Source of the DNA: Demequina sediminis
GTDB lineage: Bacteria > Actinomycetota > Actinomycetes > Actinomycetales > Demequinaceae
Reading direction: 5' to 3'
Assembly (NCBI RefSeq): GCF_030296675.1
Contig: NZ_AP027736.1
Location: 1,302,001-1,366,000, forward strand
Length of the DNA stretch: 64,000 bases
Below, one piece after another: positions 36,668-46,635 of this stretch. Each line of letters starts with the position of its first letter. The first letter of the stretch is position 1. Under the pieces are notes generated by a model that had not been told where the DNA came from, made no database searches, and saw only the letters and a list, made by a program, of their open reading frames with translations. The translations under genes and the position numbers were made by a program.

Positions 36668-37315
36668 ATGGCATCAGAACCCGGAGTGCTCGCCAGGGCA
36701 CTCGAAGACATCCGCACCGTGCAGCGGCGTGACCCCGCCGCGCCAACGTGGTGGGTGATCGCGGGCTCTTACCAGGGCGTTCACGCGGTGTGGTATCACC
36801 GCTTCGCCAACTGGCTGTGGCGACACGGGGCGCACTCGTACGCGCGCCTCGTGTCGCAGCGGGCACGCCGGATCACCGGCATCGAGATCCACCCCGGCGC
36901 CACGCTCGGGCGACGCCTGTTCATCGATCACGGCTCCGGCGTGGTGATCGGCGAGACCGCGATCGTGGGCGACGACGTCCTGATGTTCAACGGCATCAAC
37001 CTGGGCGGCACCTCGATGAGCCCCGGCAAGCGCCACCCGACGATCGGCGACCGCGTCGTGATCGGCGCGGGCGCCAAGGTGCTCGGCCCGGTGCACATCG
37101 GGCCCGACGCGCGGATCGGCGCCAATGCCGTGGTCGTCAAGGACGTCCCGGACGGTGCGACCGCGGTGGGCATCCCCGCCGTGATCCGCAACCACCCCGG
37201 ACCCACCGAGGCCTCGACCGCGGCATCGGCCGTGGACTCGGGCGACTCGCACCGCCACCCGGATCCCGACGCGCCGCCGGAGCGCGTGCGCGAACCGGCG
37301 ATGTACTACATCTAG
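36668..37315 (+). CDS. cysE: Serine O-acetyltransferase
   Basis: Makes O-acetylserine for CysK. The left-handed beta-helix repeats are clear ([18 protein letters not shown] and I-G-A-N-A-V-V-V). 215 residues, the short EpsC-type form. The protein ends in Y-Y-I; a C-terminal Ile inserts into the CysK active site in the known cysteine synthase complex, so complex formation is likely. CGGAGG precedes the ATG. Its stop codon overlaps the end of the convergent lysR gene by four bases. Confidence 0.93.
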   Translation: MASEPGVLARALEDIRTVQRRDPAAPTWWVIAGSYQGVHAVWYHRFANWLWRHGAHSYARLVSQRARRITGIEIHPGATLGRRLFIDHGSGVVIGETAIVGDDVLMFNGINLGGTSMSPGKRHPTIGDRVVIGAGAKVLGPVHIGPDARIGANAVVVKDVPDGATAVGIPAVIRNHPGPTEASTAASAVDSGDSHRHPDPDAPPERVREPAMYYI

Positions 37316-38256
37316 ACGGCGCTCACGAGGGGCCTCGCCTGCGGGCGGGGCCCCTCGTCGCGTGCGGGGGCACAGGCCTGCACCGATCCATCGAGCAGCG
37401 CGAGCAGGTGAGGCGTCGGGGAGTCGGCGCGCTCGCGCGTCGACCACACCGCGGACACCGTCCAGCGGTCGCCGCCTCCCTCGAGGGGCACCGCGACGAG
37501 CGCCTGTGCCTCGGGCTTCGCCGCCACGTGGCGCGGCACCACGGCGATTCCCAGGCCACGACCCACGAAGCCGATCAGCGTGTGCACGTCGCCGACCGTG
37601 AAGCGCACCCTCCTGTCGACGCCCGCCGCGGCGACCGCGGCATCGTTCAGCGGCCTCATCGCCCAGGAGGGATGGAAGTCGACGAAGTCGTGCCCCTCGA
37701 GGTCGCGCCAGCGCGCGGGAGAGGACGATGCCGCGGCGTGGCCGGGAGGGCACAGCACCACGAGGTCCTCTCCCCCGAGGTCACGGCTGGGCAGGGCACC
37801 CAGGTGTCCCGCGTCCGCGACGAACGCGACGTCGAGCTCCGCGGCGCGCACGCGCGCGAGCAGCTCGTGAGAGCCCGCCTCGGCAAAGTGGACCTCGACC
37901 TGGGGATGGCGGCGGTGGAAGCGCTCGAGCAGTGCGGCGACGTCGACGATTCCCAGGCACTGCTCGGCGCCGATCCTCAGCGTGCCCGACACCTCGCGCG
38001 AGGCATCGACCACGGCGTCGCGGGCCTCGACGGCCTGCGCGAGCATCGCGCGGGCGTACGGGAGCAGGGCGCGGCCGGCCTCGGTGGGCTCGACCCGGCG
38101 GGTGGTCCGCTCGAACAGCGATGAGCCCAGTTCCGCTTCCAGCGCGCGGATCGCGGTCGACAGTCCCGACTGGGACACGCCGACGAGGGCGGCCGCGCGC
38201 GTGAAGTGACGCTCGTCGGCGACGGCGACCACGTACTCCAGCTGGCGCAGATCCAT
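37312..38256 (-). CDS. LysR-family transcriptional regulator
   Basis: 314 residues. The N-terminal winged helix reads [12 protein letters not shown] and [17 protein letters not shown], followed by a periplasmic-binding-like effector domain. ATG 38256 fits the family start. It is divergent from an aldo/keto reductase gene with palindromic sites between, so it probably controls that gene and itself. The effector is unknown. Confidence 0.88.
   Translation of the reverse strand: MDLRQLEYVVAVADERHFTRAAALVGVSQSGLSTAIRALEAELGSSLFERTTRRVEPTEAGRALLPYARAMLAQAVEARDAVVDASREVSGTLRIGAEQCLGIVDVAALLERFHRRHPQVEVHFAEAGSHELLARVRAAELDVAFVADAGHLGALPSRDLGGEDLVVLCPPGHAAASSSPARWRDLEGHDFVDFHPSWAMRPLNDAAVAAAGVDRRVRFTVGDVHTLIGFVGRGLGIAVVPRHVAAKPEAQALVAVPLEGGGDRWTVSAVWSTRERADSPTPHLLALLDGSVQACAPARDEGPRPQARPLVSAV
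37325..37358 (+). terminator. Terminator of cysK-cysE inside the lysR 3' end
   Basis: ACGAGGGGCC (37325-37334) pairs perfectly with GGCCCCTCGT (37349-37358). It lies within the last codons of the convergent lysR gene, so the two transcription units share their ends. Confidence 0.7.
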
Positions 38257-38282
38257 CAGGAGGCTCCATTCATAGCCTGGCT

Positions 38283-38338
38283 TGATGAAACTCATCAGTT
38301 TCACCCGTTGGACTTCTAGGTTAGGCCCTTCCTAGACT
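38283..38338 (+). promoter_or_regulatory. LysR operator and aldo/keto reductase promoter
   Basis: TGATGA-AAC-TCATCA (38283-38297) is a perfect palindrome, overlapped by GAAAC (38287-38291) and GTTTC (38298-38302). TTGGAC (38308-38313) and TAGACT (38333-38338) form a possible rightward promoter with 19-base spacing. The palindrome sits just upstream of the -35, the usual place for LysR activation. Confidence 0.6.
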
Positions 38339-38372
38339 GCGAGCGACCCCACACCTGTCCCAAGGAGGAGAC

Positions 38373-39233
38373 ATGAAGCAGCGCACACTCGGTGGCCGGA
38401 CGGTCGGCGCGATCGGCCTGGGCGGCATGCCGATGTCGATCGAGGGCCGGCCCGACGCGGCCCGCTCGATCGCCGCGGTGCACGCCGCCGTCGAGGCGGG
38501 CGTCACGCTCATCGACACCGCGGACGCCTACCACCTTCACGCCGGCGAGGTGGGTCACAACGAGGAGCTCATCGCCGGCGCGCTGCGCGACCTCGGCCGC
38601 GCCGCGGATGACGTGCTGGTCGCGACCAAGGGCGGCCACCTGCGGCCGGGTGATGGAACCTGGACCCAGAACGGCGACCCCGCTTACCTCAAGGAGGCGG
38701 CCAAGGCATCCGCGAAGCGCCTCGGCGTCGAGGCGATCGGCCTCTATCAGTTCCACCGGCCGGATCCGCGCGTGCCCTACGCGGACTCGGTGGGAGCGAT
38801 CCGCGACCTGCTCGACGAGGGCGTCATCCTCATGGCTGGCATCTCGAATGCCACCGTCGCCCAGATCGACGAGGCCAACGCGATCCTCGGTGGCAGGCTG
38901 GTGTCCGTGCAGAACCAGTTCTCGCCGCGCTTCCGCTCGTCGCAGGGCGAGCTCGAGCACTGCGCGCGACTCGGCATCGCCTTCCTCCCCTGGAGCCCCC
39001 TGGGAGGGATCTCGAACGCCCCCGAACTCTCCGCCCGCCACGCGGCCTTCGCCTCGGTCGCGGACGCGCACGGCGTGAGCGTGCACCAGGTGGTGCTCGC
39101 GTGGGAGCTTGCGCTGGCCCCCGTGGTCATCCCCATCCCGGGCGCGTCCCGCCCGGCGTCCATCACCGACTCGGCCCGCGCGGCGGACCTCGTGCTCACC
39201 CCCGACGAGGTCGCGACGCTCAGCGCTTCTTAA
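38373..39233 (+). CDS. Aldo/keto reductase 1
   Basis: 286 residues of the NADPH-dependent (beta/alpha)8 reductase family. The catalytic Asp and Tyr are in I-D-T-A-D-A-Y, the Lys in V-A-T-K-G-G, and the His in Y-Q-F-H-R-P. P-I-P-G-A-S-R and the following residues bind the NADPH phosphate. AGGAGG precedes ATG 38373. A second aldo/keto reductase follows 59 bases on. Likely controlled by the divergent LysR protein. Substrate unknown. Confidence 0.88.
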   Translation: MKQRTLGGRTVGAIGLGGMPMSIEGRPDAARSIAAVHAAVEAGVTLIDTADAYHLHAGEVGHNEELIAGALRDLGRAADDVLVATKGGHLRPGDGTWTQNGDPAYLKEAAKASAKRLGVEAIGLYQFHRPDPRVPYADSVGAIRDLLDEGVILMAGISNATVAQIDEANAILGGRLVSVQNQFSPRFRSSQGELEHCARLGIAFLPWSPLGGISNAPELSARHAAFASVADAHGVSVHQVVLAWELALAPVVIPIPGASRPASITDSARAADLVLTPDEVATLSAS

Positions 39234-39273
39234 CTGCGGCGCTTCTTCACTGCGGCGCCTCTTCACTGCCGCG
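39226..39273 (+). repeat. Three 16-bp tandem repeats between the two reductase genes
   Basis: CTTCTTAACTGCGGCG, CTTCTTCACTGCGGCG and CCTCTTCACTGCCGCG follow each other. The first contains the TAA stop of reductase 1, so slippage here could have moved or added sequence after the gene. Confidence 0.7.
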
Positions 39274-39292
39274 GTTCTTGAAAGGACATCAG

Positions 39293-40224
39293 ATGAAGAC
39301 CTTCACCCTCCCCGGCACCGACATCACGGCACCCGCCGTGGTGCTGGGCCTCATGCGCATCCAAGACAAGACCGACGACGAGGTGCGCACGCTCGTGCGC
39401 ACCGCCCTCGACGCCGGGATCAACTTCATGGACCACGCCGACATCTACGGATCGTCCATGCATGGCTGCGAGCGCCGCTTCGCCGAGGCGATGCGCCTTA
39501 CACCATCCGAGCGCGAGGCGATGACGATTCAGTCCAAGGCCGGAATCGTCAAGGACGGCCCGTACTTCGACTTCTCCTACGAGCGGATCGTCGGCCAGGT
39601 CGAGGGATCGCTCTCCGCCCTCGGCACCGACTACCTCGACATCCTGCTGCTCCACCGGCCCGATGCCCTGGTCGAGCCCGAGGAGGTCGCGCGCGCGTTC
39701 GACGAGCTCCATGCCGCGGGCAAGGTGCGTCACTTTGGCGTGTCCAACCACACGCCGGGCCAGATCGAGCTCCTCCGCAGGCACGTGCGCCAGCCGATCG
39801 TCGCGAACCAGATTCAGCTGTCCGTGACGCACGCCCCCTCGATCGCGAGCGGCGTCGCCGCCAACATGGGCGACCTCGACCAGTCGATCGACCGCGACAA
39901 CGGCATGGTCGACTACTGCCGCCTGCACGACATCACGCTGCAGGCGTGGTCCCCTTCCAGTCGCGCTTCTTCGACGGGCCGTTCCTGGGCAACCCTCGCT
40001 ACGCCGAGCTCAACGCGGTGATCGATCGCCTCGCGGCGTCCTACGACGTCCAGCCCGAGTCGATCGCGGTCGCGTGGCTCACGCGCCACCCGGCGCGCAT
40101 GCAGGTGGTGCTGGGCACGACGACCCCCGCGCGCGTCGAGGCGGCGGCGCGCGGCGCCGACGTCGAGCTCACGCGGTCCGAGTGGTACGAGATGTTCCGC
40201 GCTGCCGGGCACACCGTTCCCTAA
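39293..40224 (+). CDS. Aldo/keto reductase 2 (YdhF-like; frame broken once)
   Basis: 310 residues after repair. The active-site Tyr is in D-H-A-D-I-Y-G, the Lys in Q-S-K-A-G-I and the His in L-L-L-H-R-P-D; these match the YdhF-type oxidoreductases. The frame breaks at the C run 39951-39954, and one added C restores W-S-P-F-Q-S-R-F-F-D-G. It follows reductase 1 and probably shares its transcript. A strong terminator follows. Confidence 0.82.
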
Positions 40225-40246
40225 GCACGGTTCCCTCAGCACGACA

Positions 40247-40277
40247 CGAGGGCCCCGACCAACGGTCGGGGCCCTCG
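40247..40277. terminator. Bidirectional terminator between reductase 2 and dps
   Basis: CGAGGGCCCCGACC (40247-40260) and GGTCGGGGCCCTCG (40264-40277) form a perfect 14-bp stem with a three-base loop, between convergent genes. Confidence 0.88.
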
Positions 40278-40295
40278 CTCTGTCCTTGTGCTCGG

Positions 40296-40796
40296 CTACG
40301 CGGCGAAGGACCGCAGCATCCACGCCGCCTGCTCGTGCGCCGCGAGGCGCGCGTTGAGCAGGTCCGCGGTCGCGCCGTCCCCGGCGTCCTCCGCGACCTC
40401 GACCAGCGGGCGCACGAGGCGCGCGAGCGTCTCGTGGTCGCGTGCGAGGTTCTCGACCATCGTCATCGCGTCGGCGGTGCGCTCGTTGTCCTTGATCGAG
40501 GCGTGCTCGAGAAACTCGGCGTACGAGCCGGGCGCACCGGAGCCGAGCGCGCGCATGCGCTCCGCGAGCACGTCGGCCGCGGCCCACAGCTCCTGGTACT
40601 GCTCCTCGAAGAGCAGGTGCAGCGAGCGGAAGTGCGGTCCGGTGACGTTCCAGTGGTAGCCGTGGCTCTTGAGATAGAGCGTGAAGGTGTCGGACAGCAC
40701 CTGCGCGAGGCCGGCGTTGATCGCCTTGAGGTCCTCGGCCTTGATGCCGATCTTCGGGTTCGACTCGGTGGTCTTCACGGGGCTCGTGGTTGCCAT
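40296..40796 (-). CDS. dps: Dps-family DNA-binding ferritin-like protein
   Basis: 166 residues. The inter-subunit ferroxidase site is visible as Y-H-W-N-V-T-G near 47, F-R-S-L-H-x-L-F-E-E-Q-Y near 58 and D-V-L-A-E-R near 75. Dps dodecamers store iron with peroxide and protect DNA. AGGAGGAG precedes ATG 40796. The N-terminus (about 20 residues) is short with few Lys, so direct DNA binding is uncertain. Confidence 0.88.
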   Translation of the reverse strand: MATTSPVKTTESNPKIGIKAEDLKAINAGLAQVLSDTFTLYLKSHGYHWNVTGPHFRSLHLLFEEQYQELWAAADVLAERMRALGSGAPGSYAEFLEHASIKDNERTADAMTMVENLARDHETLARLVRPLVEVAEDAGDGATADLLNARLAAHEQAAWMLRSFAA

Positions 40797-40964
40797 GTCT
40801 CCTCCTGTGTTCCTGAGTGCGGGGCACCGCTGGCCGCGGCGCCTTCCTCACTGGCCAACCGCCTGTCGGCCGCTCACATTCCCGCGGCCCTCCGCCGCGC
40901 CGCCTGCACACGGGGACGGGGGTCCCGGGCGGAATGCCCGGTCTGCGTGTTACGTTCCGTGAGC

Positions 40965-41471
40965 ATGGAGCACATCAGCCTCGACCCGACCACCGCCACC
41001 GCCGAGTCCTGCCCGACCCCCGTGGGGGCCGACACCCCCGGCGACGACGAGATGGCCCTGGCGCTCGCGCGCACGCGGCGCGTCGCGATCGTGGGCGCCT
41101 CCCCCAACCCGTCGCGCACGAGCTACCAGATCGTGGTGTGGCTCATGGAGAACACCCCCTACGAGTTGTACCTCGTCAACCCGGCTGCGGCGGGCGAGGA
41201 GATTCGGGGACACGGCTTTTACGACTCGCTCGCGGAGCTTCCCGCGGAGATCGACCTCGTGGACGTGTTCCGTCGCGCCGAGCACACGCCCGCGATCGCC
41301 GCGGAGGCGGTCGGCATCCACGCGAAGGCGCTGTGGCTCCAACTGGGAATCTCCCACCCCGACGCGATGGCGACCGCGCGCGGCGCAGGTATGGTCGCGG
41401 TGCAGAACCGCTGCATCAAGGTCGAGTACCGCAGGCTCGAAGACCGCATCGAGGCGTTCCGCGCGATGTAG
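40965..41471 (+). CDS. CoA-binding domain protein (YccU-like)
   Basis: 168 residues. The Rossmann-type CoA-binding domain has V-A-I-V-G-A-S-P-N-P-S-R-T-S-Y and V-D-V-F-R-R-A-E-H, ending in V-Q-N-R-C-I-K-V-E-Y-R-R-L. The role of the family is unclear. ATG 40965 follows TACGTT (40951-40956) by eight bases, a near-leaderless layout. The 168-base gap to dps shows no other feature. Confidence 0.8.
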   Translation: MEHISLDPTTATAESCPTPVGADTPGDDEMALALARTRRVAIVGASPNPSRTSYQIVVWLMENTPYELYLVNPAAAGEEIRGHGFYDSLAELPAEIDLVDVFRRAEHTPAIAAEAVGIHAKALWLQLGISHPDAMATARGAGMVAVQNRCIKVEYRRLEDRIEAFRAM

Positions 41472-41544
41472 CGCCTTCCACGCGCGCGGCGACGCGCCGC
41501 GCGCGGCCGGGCCGGGGCATCGTCCGCAATGGGACGATGGCGCC

Positions 41545-42815
41545 ATGACGGTCACCCCGGGATATCGCCTCGTCTCCCTCGAGTCCTCGCGCGCGGAGGA
41601 CATGCTCGACGTGTCCATGTGGGCGTTCGTGGGCGAAATCAAGCCAACCGACCTCGATGAGTATCGCGCCGAGCTTCCCTTCGGTCGGCTGCGTGCGATG
41701 GAGATCGACGATCCCGCGGTGGGCAACGTGGGCACTCTCGCGGGCGTCGCGGGCGCGTTCACCTTCCGTATGCGCGTGCCTGGCGGGGGCTGGTGCCGGT
41801 GGCGGGCCTCACGTGGGTCGGCGTGCACAGCGGTCACCGCAGGCGCGGCCTGCTGCGCGCCATGATGGCGGATCACCTCACCGATGCCCGCTCGCGAGGG
41901 GAGGTCGCCAGCGCGCTCTACGCCGCGGAGTCCGAGATTTACCAGCGCTTTGGCTACGGCCTCGCGGCCCGCCAGCTCGATGTGCGGATCCCGCGCGGCG
42001 CCACTCTGCGCGACGTGCCCGATTCCGAGGCGCTGCGCGTGCGCATCGAGAAGGCGAGCCTCAAGCGCCACGGCGCGATGGTGGCCGAGGTCCAGTCGCG
42101 CCTCACACGACCCGGCACTATGACGCTCGAGCACCCGCGCGCGCTGACCGCGCGCTTCGCGGATCCCTCCTCGGAGTGGGAGGGCGGCGGCGAGCGCCTG
42201 CGCATGCTCACGGTCGAGGACGCCGACGGCGCGCCCGTCGCGTACGCGATGTTCCGCCGCAAGGGTGCGTGGTCGGCCGAGGGGATACCCGAGGGCGTGC
42301 TCAGCACGAAGGAGTGCGCTGCCCTCTCCCCCGCCGCGACGCATCGCATGTGGTCGGTGCTCCTCGACATCGACCTCATGGGCACCGTCGAGGCGATGCC
42401 GCTCGCGACCGACGACCCCGTGCTGTGGCTCCTCACCGACCCTCGCTCCGCGCGACCGCGCCTGCGCGACAACCTGTGGCTGCGCATCGTCGACGTGCCC
42501 GCCGCTCTGACGGCGCGCGAGTATCTGTGCCCCGTCGACGCCGTGATCGAGGTCACGGACCCCCTCTTCCCCGACAACGCGGGACCGTGGCGCGTGACGT
42601 CGCGCGCCGGCGAGGGCCACGTCGAGTCGGCGCCGGGAGCCCAGCCGGACATCGTCATCTCCGTGCAGGAGCTCAGCGCGGCGTATTTGGGCGGCGTGAG
42701 CCTCACGGCCCTGGCGGCCGCGGGGCTGGTCGAGGAGCGCAGGCCGGGGGCCGTGCGCGCGCTCGCGGCGGCCTTCGAGTCGACGTCGGCGCCCGTGTCG
42801 AACCTGTTCTTCTGA
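41545..42815 (+). CDS. Eis-like N-acetyltransferase 1 (frame broken once)
   Basis: 423 residues after repair. Two GNAT domains and a C-terminal SCP2-like domain match Eis, which acetylates amines including aminoglycosides and protein lysines. The acetyl-CoA motif V-H-S-G-H-R-R-R-G-L-L, the I-Y-Q-R-F-G-Y-G motif and the ending S-N-L-F-F are present; the terminal carboxylate acts as base in Eis. The frame breaks in the G run 41785-41789. A paralogue follows on the same strand 69 bases on. Confidence 0.82.
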
Positions 42816-42884
42816 CCCGCGGTCCGGCCGATGCCGGGGTCGCGGTGATTTCCCAGGCGCCGCCGACCATGACACGGTAGAAGC

Positions 42885-44140
42885 ATGAAGAAGGCAGAGG
42901 GATACCGGACCATCGACGCCGCGGAGCGTCTCGACGAGTTCTTCGACGTGGTGCAGTGGGCCTTCGTGGGCGAGTGGCTGCGCGAGGACCGCCAGGACTA
43001 CATCGATGCGCTTCCCGTCGAGCGCGCCCGCGCCCTCGAGGTGACCGATGCCAGGCGGGGACGGGTGGGCGACGTCGCCGCGGTCCACGCGAGCTTCGGC
43101 ACGCAGATGGTGGTGCCCGGTGGGCGGACGGTCTCCACCGCGGGGCTGTCGTGGCTGGGGGTCCACCCCGCGCACCGGCGCCGGGGCCTCATGACGAGCA
43201 TGATCCACGACCACTTCACGCGCTCGATCGCACGCGGCGAGGCGGTGTCCGTGCTGTACGCCATGGAGGCTCCCATCTACGCGCGCTTCGGATACGGAAT
43301 GGGGTCGCAGACGGTCAAGGCCGAGATCCCCCGCGGAGCAAAGATGTGGCACGTCGACGGGTCCGAGGACCTCACGGTGCGGCTCGAGCGCGCGTCCTTC
43401 GCGGACCACGACGCGCTCGTGGCCGGCCTGCAGGCGCGGCTCACGCGGCCCGGGACCGTCCACACCCCGGCGGGGTCGGGACGCAACGCTCGGTTCACCG
43501 ATCCGGTGGGCAACCGCCGCGGCATGGAGCGCTGGCGCCTCGCGATCGTCGAGGACCGCGGCGAGCCGGTGGCGTACGCGTTCTTCCGGCGCCACGCGCG
43601 GTCCTCCGTCGGCATCCACGACGGCGTGTGCCAGGTGCGCGAGCACGGCTCGCTCACCCCGGCCGCCTCCCAGCGCCTGTGGCAGACGCTCACGGACTTC
43701 GACCTGGTCGAGACCACGATGACGGAGAACCTCGCGACGGACGATCCGCTGCTGCACCAGCTCAAGGACCCGCGCGGCGTGCGCTCGAAGGTGATCGACA
43801 ACGTGTGGGTGCGGCTGCTGGATGTGCCCACCGCGCTCTCCGCGCGCGAGTACTTCCACGACTGCGACGTCGCGATCGAGCTGACCGATCGCGACGTGGC
43901 GGACAACGCGGGGACCTGGCGGATCCGCATCGCGGGCGGTGACGCGGAGGTGACGCGCACCGAGTCCGCCCCTGACCTCACGGTGGACATTCGCCACCTG
44001 TCGCAGTGCTACCTCGGCGGGACGTCCCTCGAGGCGCTGGTCGACGCGGGGCTCGTGAGGGAGCACACGCCAGGACAGGCCCGCGAGCTCGCGGTCGCGA
44101 TGCTGTCGCCGGTGGCCCCCTCGCCAACTGGGACTTCTAG
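42885..44140 (+). CDS. Eis-like N-acetyltransferase 2 (frame broken near the 3' end)
   Basis: 418 residues after repair, collinear with paralogue 1: V-H-P-A-H-R-R-R-G-L-M near 95, I-Y-A-R-F-G-Y-G near 125 and an SCP2-like C-terminus. As read, the last codons shift frame in the C run 44116-44120. One added C gives the ending P-V-A-P-L-A-N-W-D-F and TAG at 44138-44140, restoring the C-terminal Phe of the Eis family. That stop overlaps the rpiB stop on the other strand. Confidence 0.82.
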
Positions 44141-44586
44141 CGGCGAGCCTCGTACTCGGTCATGAGGTCGATCCGTCGCTGGTGACGCGCGTCGCCCGAG
44201 AACGGCTCGGCGAGGAAGGCCTCGGCGATCGCCGTCGCCTCCTCGAGCGAGTGCATGCGAGCGCCGATCGAGCCGATCTGCGCATCGTTGTGCTGACGCG
44301 CGAGCTTCGCGGTCTCGACGGACCAGATGAGCGCCGCGCGAATCCCGGGGACGCGGTTGGCGGCGAGCTGCTCACCGTTGCCGGAGCCGCCGATCACGAT
44401 GCCAAGGTCGCCCGGGCTGGCGGCGACGGCCTCGGCCGCCGCGATGCACATCGGCGGGTAGTCGTCGAGGGCGTCGTACTCGACCGCGCCGTGGTCCACG
44501 ACGTCGTGGCCCGCGGTCGAGAGGTGGGCGATGAGGTGCTGCTTGAGCTCGAAACCCGCGTGATCCGCGGCGATGTGGATGCGCAT
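44137..44586 (-). CDS. rpiB: Ribose-5-phosphate isomerase B
   Basis: 149 residues. Interconverts ribose 5-phosphate and ribulose 5-phosphate. The N-terminal R-I-H-I-A-A-D-H-A-G-F-E-L-K and G-G-S-G-N-G-E-Q-L-A-A-N-R motifs are those of the actinobacterial type, in which Glu replaces the Cys base of E. coli RpiB. It converges with Eis-like gene 2 with a four-base stop overlap. Confidence 0.93.
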   Translation of the reverse strand: MRIHIAADHAGFELKQHLIAHLSTAGHDVVDHGAVEYDALDDYPPMCIAAAEAVAASPGDLGIVIGGSGNGEQLAANRVPGIRAALIWSVETAKLARQHNDAQIGSIGARMHSLEEATAIAEAFLAEPFSGDARHQRRIDLMTEYEARR

Positions 44587-44661
44587 GAGGCCCATCATGC
44601 CAGCCTCGCCGTCAGCGAAACCCACCCAAGCCAGGCATCGTCCCCCCGTAGGGTGAGGGAC

Positions 44662-46599
44662 ATGACGCTTCACTCCGGAATCGACCGCTCCGAATTCTCC
44701 CCGACCGTGCGTGCGCAGGACGACTTCTTCCGCTACGTCTCCGGGCCGTGGGAGGACAGCCACGAGATCCCGGGCGACCGCTCGGCGGACGGCTCGTTCT
44801 ACACGCTGCGCGACGAGGCCGAGAAGCAGGTGCGCGTCATCATCGAGGAGGCCGCGCGGGACACGCAGATCGGCGCGCTGTACGCGAGCTTCATGGACGT
44901 GGAGCGCGTGAACGCGCTGGGCATCGAGCCGCTCCTGCCCGACCTCGCGCGCGTCGAGGCGGCGACCACGCACGGCGAGCTCGCGCGCGTGATGGGCGAG
45001 CTGCAGCGCGGCGGCGTGAGCGGAGTCGTGGGCTACTACGTCTTTGCCGACCGTCTCGACCCTGACCGCAACGTCGTCTACCTGGGCCAGTCCGGCATCG
45101 GCCTTCCCGACGAGGCGTACTACCGCGAGGACGCGCACGCCGCGACGCGCGAGAAGTACGTTGCGCACATCGACCGCATGGCCGGACTCACCGGGCTCGA
45201 GTTCGATGCCGCCACGGTGATGGCGCTCGAGACCGCGCTCGCGAAGGACCACTGGGACGTGGTCAAGACGCGTGAGGCGGAGCTCACTCACAACCCCACG
45301 ACGCTCGCGGGCCTCGGGGTCGACGCGCCCGGCTTCGACTGGGCGGTCTGGGCCGAGGCGATTCACATGCCGGACGCCGCGCACGACCTCCTGGTCGCCG
45401 GGGAGCCCAGCTTCCTCACGGGATTCGCCCGCACGTGGGAGGGCACCGACCTCGCGACGTGGAAGGCGTACCTGCGCTGGCGCATCGTGAACTCGCGCGC
45501 CGCGTACCTCACGGAGGACCTGTCGCGCGCGAACTTCGACTTCTACGGGACCGTGCTGAGCGGCGCGACCGAGCAGCGCGACCGCTGGAAGCGCGCCGTG
45601 AGCCTGGTCGAGGGCGTCGTGGGAGAGCTCGTGGGTCAGGTGTACGTGGAGCGCCACTTCCCGCCGCAGTACAAGGCGCAGATGGACGCGCTGGTCGCGA
45701 ACCTCATCGAGGCATACCGCGTGTCGATCGAGTCGCTCGCGTGGATGACTCCGTCGACCAAGGACAAGGCGCTCGACAAGCTGCGCCAGTTCACGCCCAA
45801 GATCGGCTACCCCGACACGTGGCGCGACTACACCGGCCTGACGCTGTCCCCCGACGACCTCGTGGGCAACGTGCGTGCCGCGAGCGCGTTCGAGGAGGAC
45901 TGGGAGTGGGGCAAGATCGGCCGCCCCGTCGATCGCTCCGAGTGGCTCATGACGCCGCAGACGGTCAACGCGTACTACCTGCCCGTCGCGAACGAGATCG
46001 TCTTCCCCGCCGCGATCCTGCAGCCGCCCTTCTTCCACCCGGACGCCGACGACGCGATCAACTACGGCGGCATCGGCTCGGTCATCGGGCACGAGATCGG
46101 CCACGGCTTCGACGATCAAGGATCGAAGTACTCCGGCACGGGTGCGCTCGAGGACTGGTGGACCGAGGAGGACCGTGCCGCGTTCATGGAGCGCGCGCAG
46201 AAGCTCATCGCGCAGTACGACAGTTACTCGCCGCGCCAGCTGGGCGGCTCGCATCACGTCAACGGTGCGCTCACGGTCGGCGAGAACATCGGTGACCTCG
46301 CGGGGGTCGAGATCTCCCTCAAGGCGTACGAGATCGCCCTCGGCCACCCCATCGAGGACGCCCCCGAGGTCGACGGCCTCACGGCGTTGCAGCGCTTCTT
46401 CATCGGCTACGCGCTCACCGAGCGGATGAAGGTGCGTGACGAGGCACTCGTGACGCGGCTCGCGACGGACCCGCACTCGCCGAGCGAGTTCCGGGTCAAC
46501 GGCATCGTGCGCAACCTCGACGCCTGGTACGAGGCGTTCGGGGTCGCCGAGGGCGACGGGCTGTGGCTCTCACCCGCGGAGCGCGTATCCATCTGGTAG
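44662..46599 (+). CDS. M13-family zinc metallopeptidase (PepO/neprilysin-like)
   Basis: 645 residues. The zinc site H-E-I-G-H lies in I-G-H-E-I-G-H-G-F-D-D near 480, the substrate-binding N-A-Y-Y motif about 40 residues before it, and the third ligand Glu in G-E-N-I-G-D-L-A-G. No signal peptide is visible, so it is cytoplasmic as for many actinobacterial members. TAGGGT (44649-44654) ends seven bases before the ATG (leaderless). A strong terminator follows. Confidence 0.92.
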   Translation: MTLHSGIDRSEFSPTVRAQDDFFRYVSGPWEDSHEIPGDRSADGSFYTLRDEAEKQVRVIIEEAARDTQIGALYASFMDVERVNALGIEPLLPDLARVEAATTHGELARVMGELQRGGVSGVVGYYVFADRLDPDRNVVYLGQSGIGLPDEAYYREDAHAATREKYVAHIDRMAGLTGLEFDAATVMALETALAKDHWDVVKTREAELTHNPTTLAGLGVDAPGFDWAVWAEAIHMPDAAHDLLVAGEPSFLTGFARTWEGTDLATWKAYLRWRIVNSRAAYLTEDLSRANFDFYGTVLSGATEQRDRWKRAVSLVEGVVGELVGQVYVERHFPPQYKAQMDALVANLIEAYRVSIESLAWMTPSTKDKALDKLRQFTPKIGYPDTWRDYTGLTLSPDDLVGNVRAASAFEEDWEWGKIGRPVDRSEWLMTPQTVNAYYLPVANEIVFPAAILQPPFFHPDADDAINYGGIGSVIGHEIGHGFDDQGSKYSGTGALEDWWTEEDRAAFMERAQKLIAQYDSYSPRQLGGSHHVNGALTVGENIGDLAGVEISLKAYEIALGHPIEDAPEVDGLTALQRFFIGYALTERMKVRDEALVTRLATDPHSPSEFRVNGIVRNLDAWYEAFGVAEGDGLWLSPAERVSIW

Positions 46600-46603
46600 C
46601 CGG

Positions 46604-46634
46604 CCCGTCCGGGACGCCGAGCGTCCCGGACGGG
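46604..46634. terminator. Bidirectional terminator, 13-bp perfect stem
   Basis: CCCGTCCGGGACG (46604-46616) and CGTCCCGGACGGG (46622-46634) flank a five-base loop between the convergent M13 peptidase and glucosidase genes. Confidence 0.88.
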
Positions 46635-46635
46635 A

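Noticed and set aside
40950-44066. 1038-residue leftward open frame
   Set aside because: It lies antisense to the CoA-binding and two Eis-like genes, whose domains are clear. The long frame is a GC effect.
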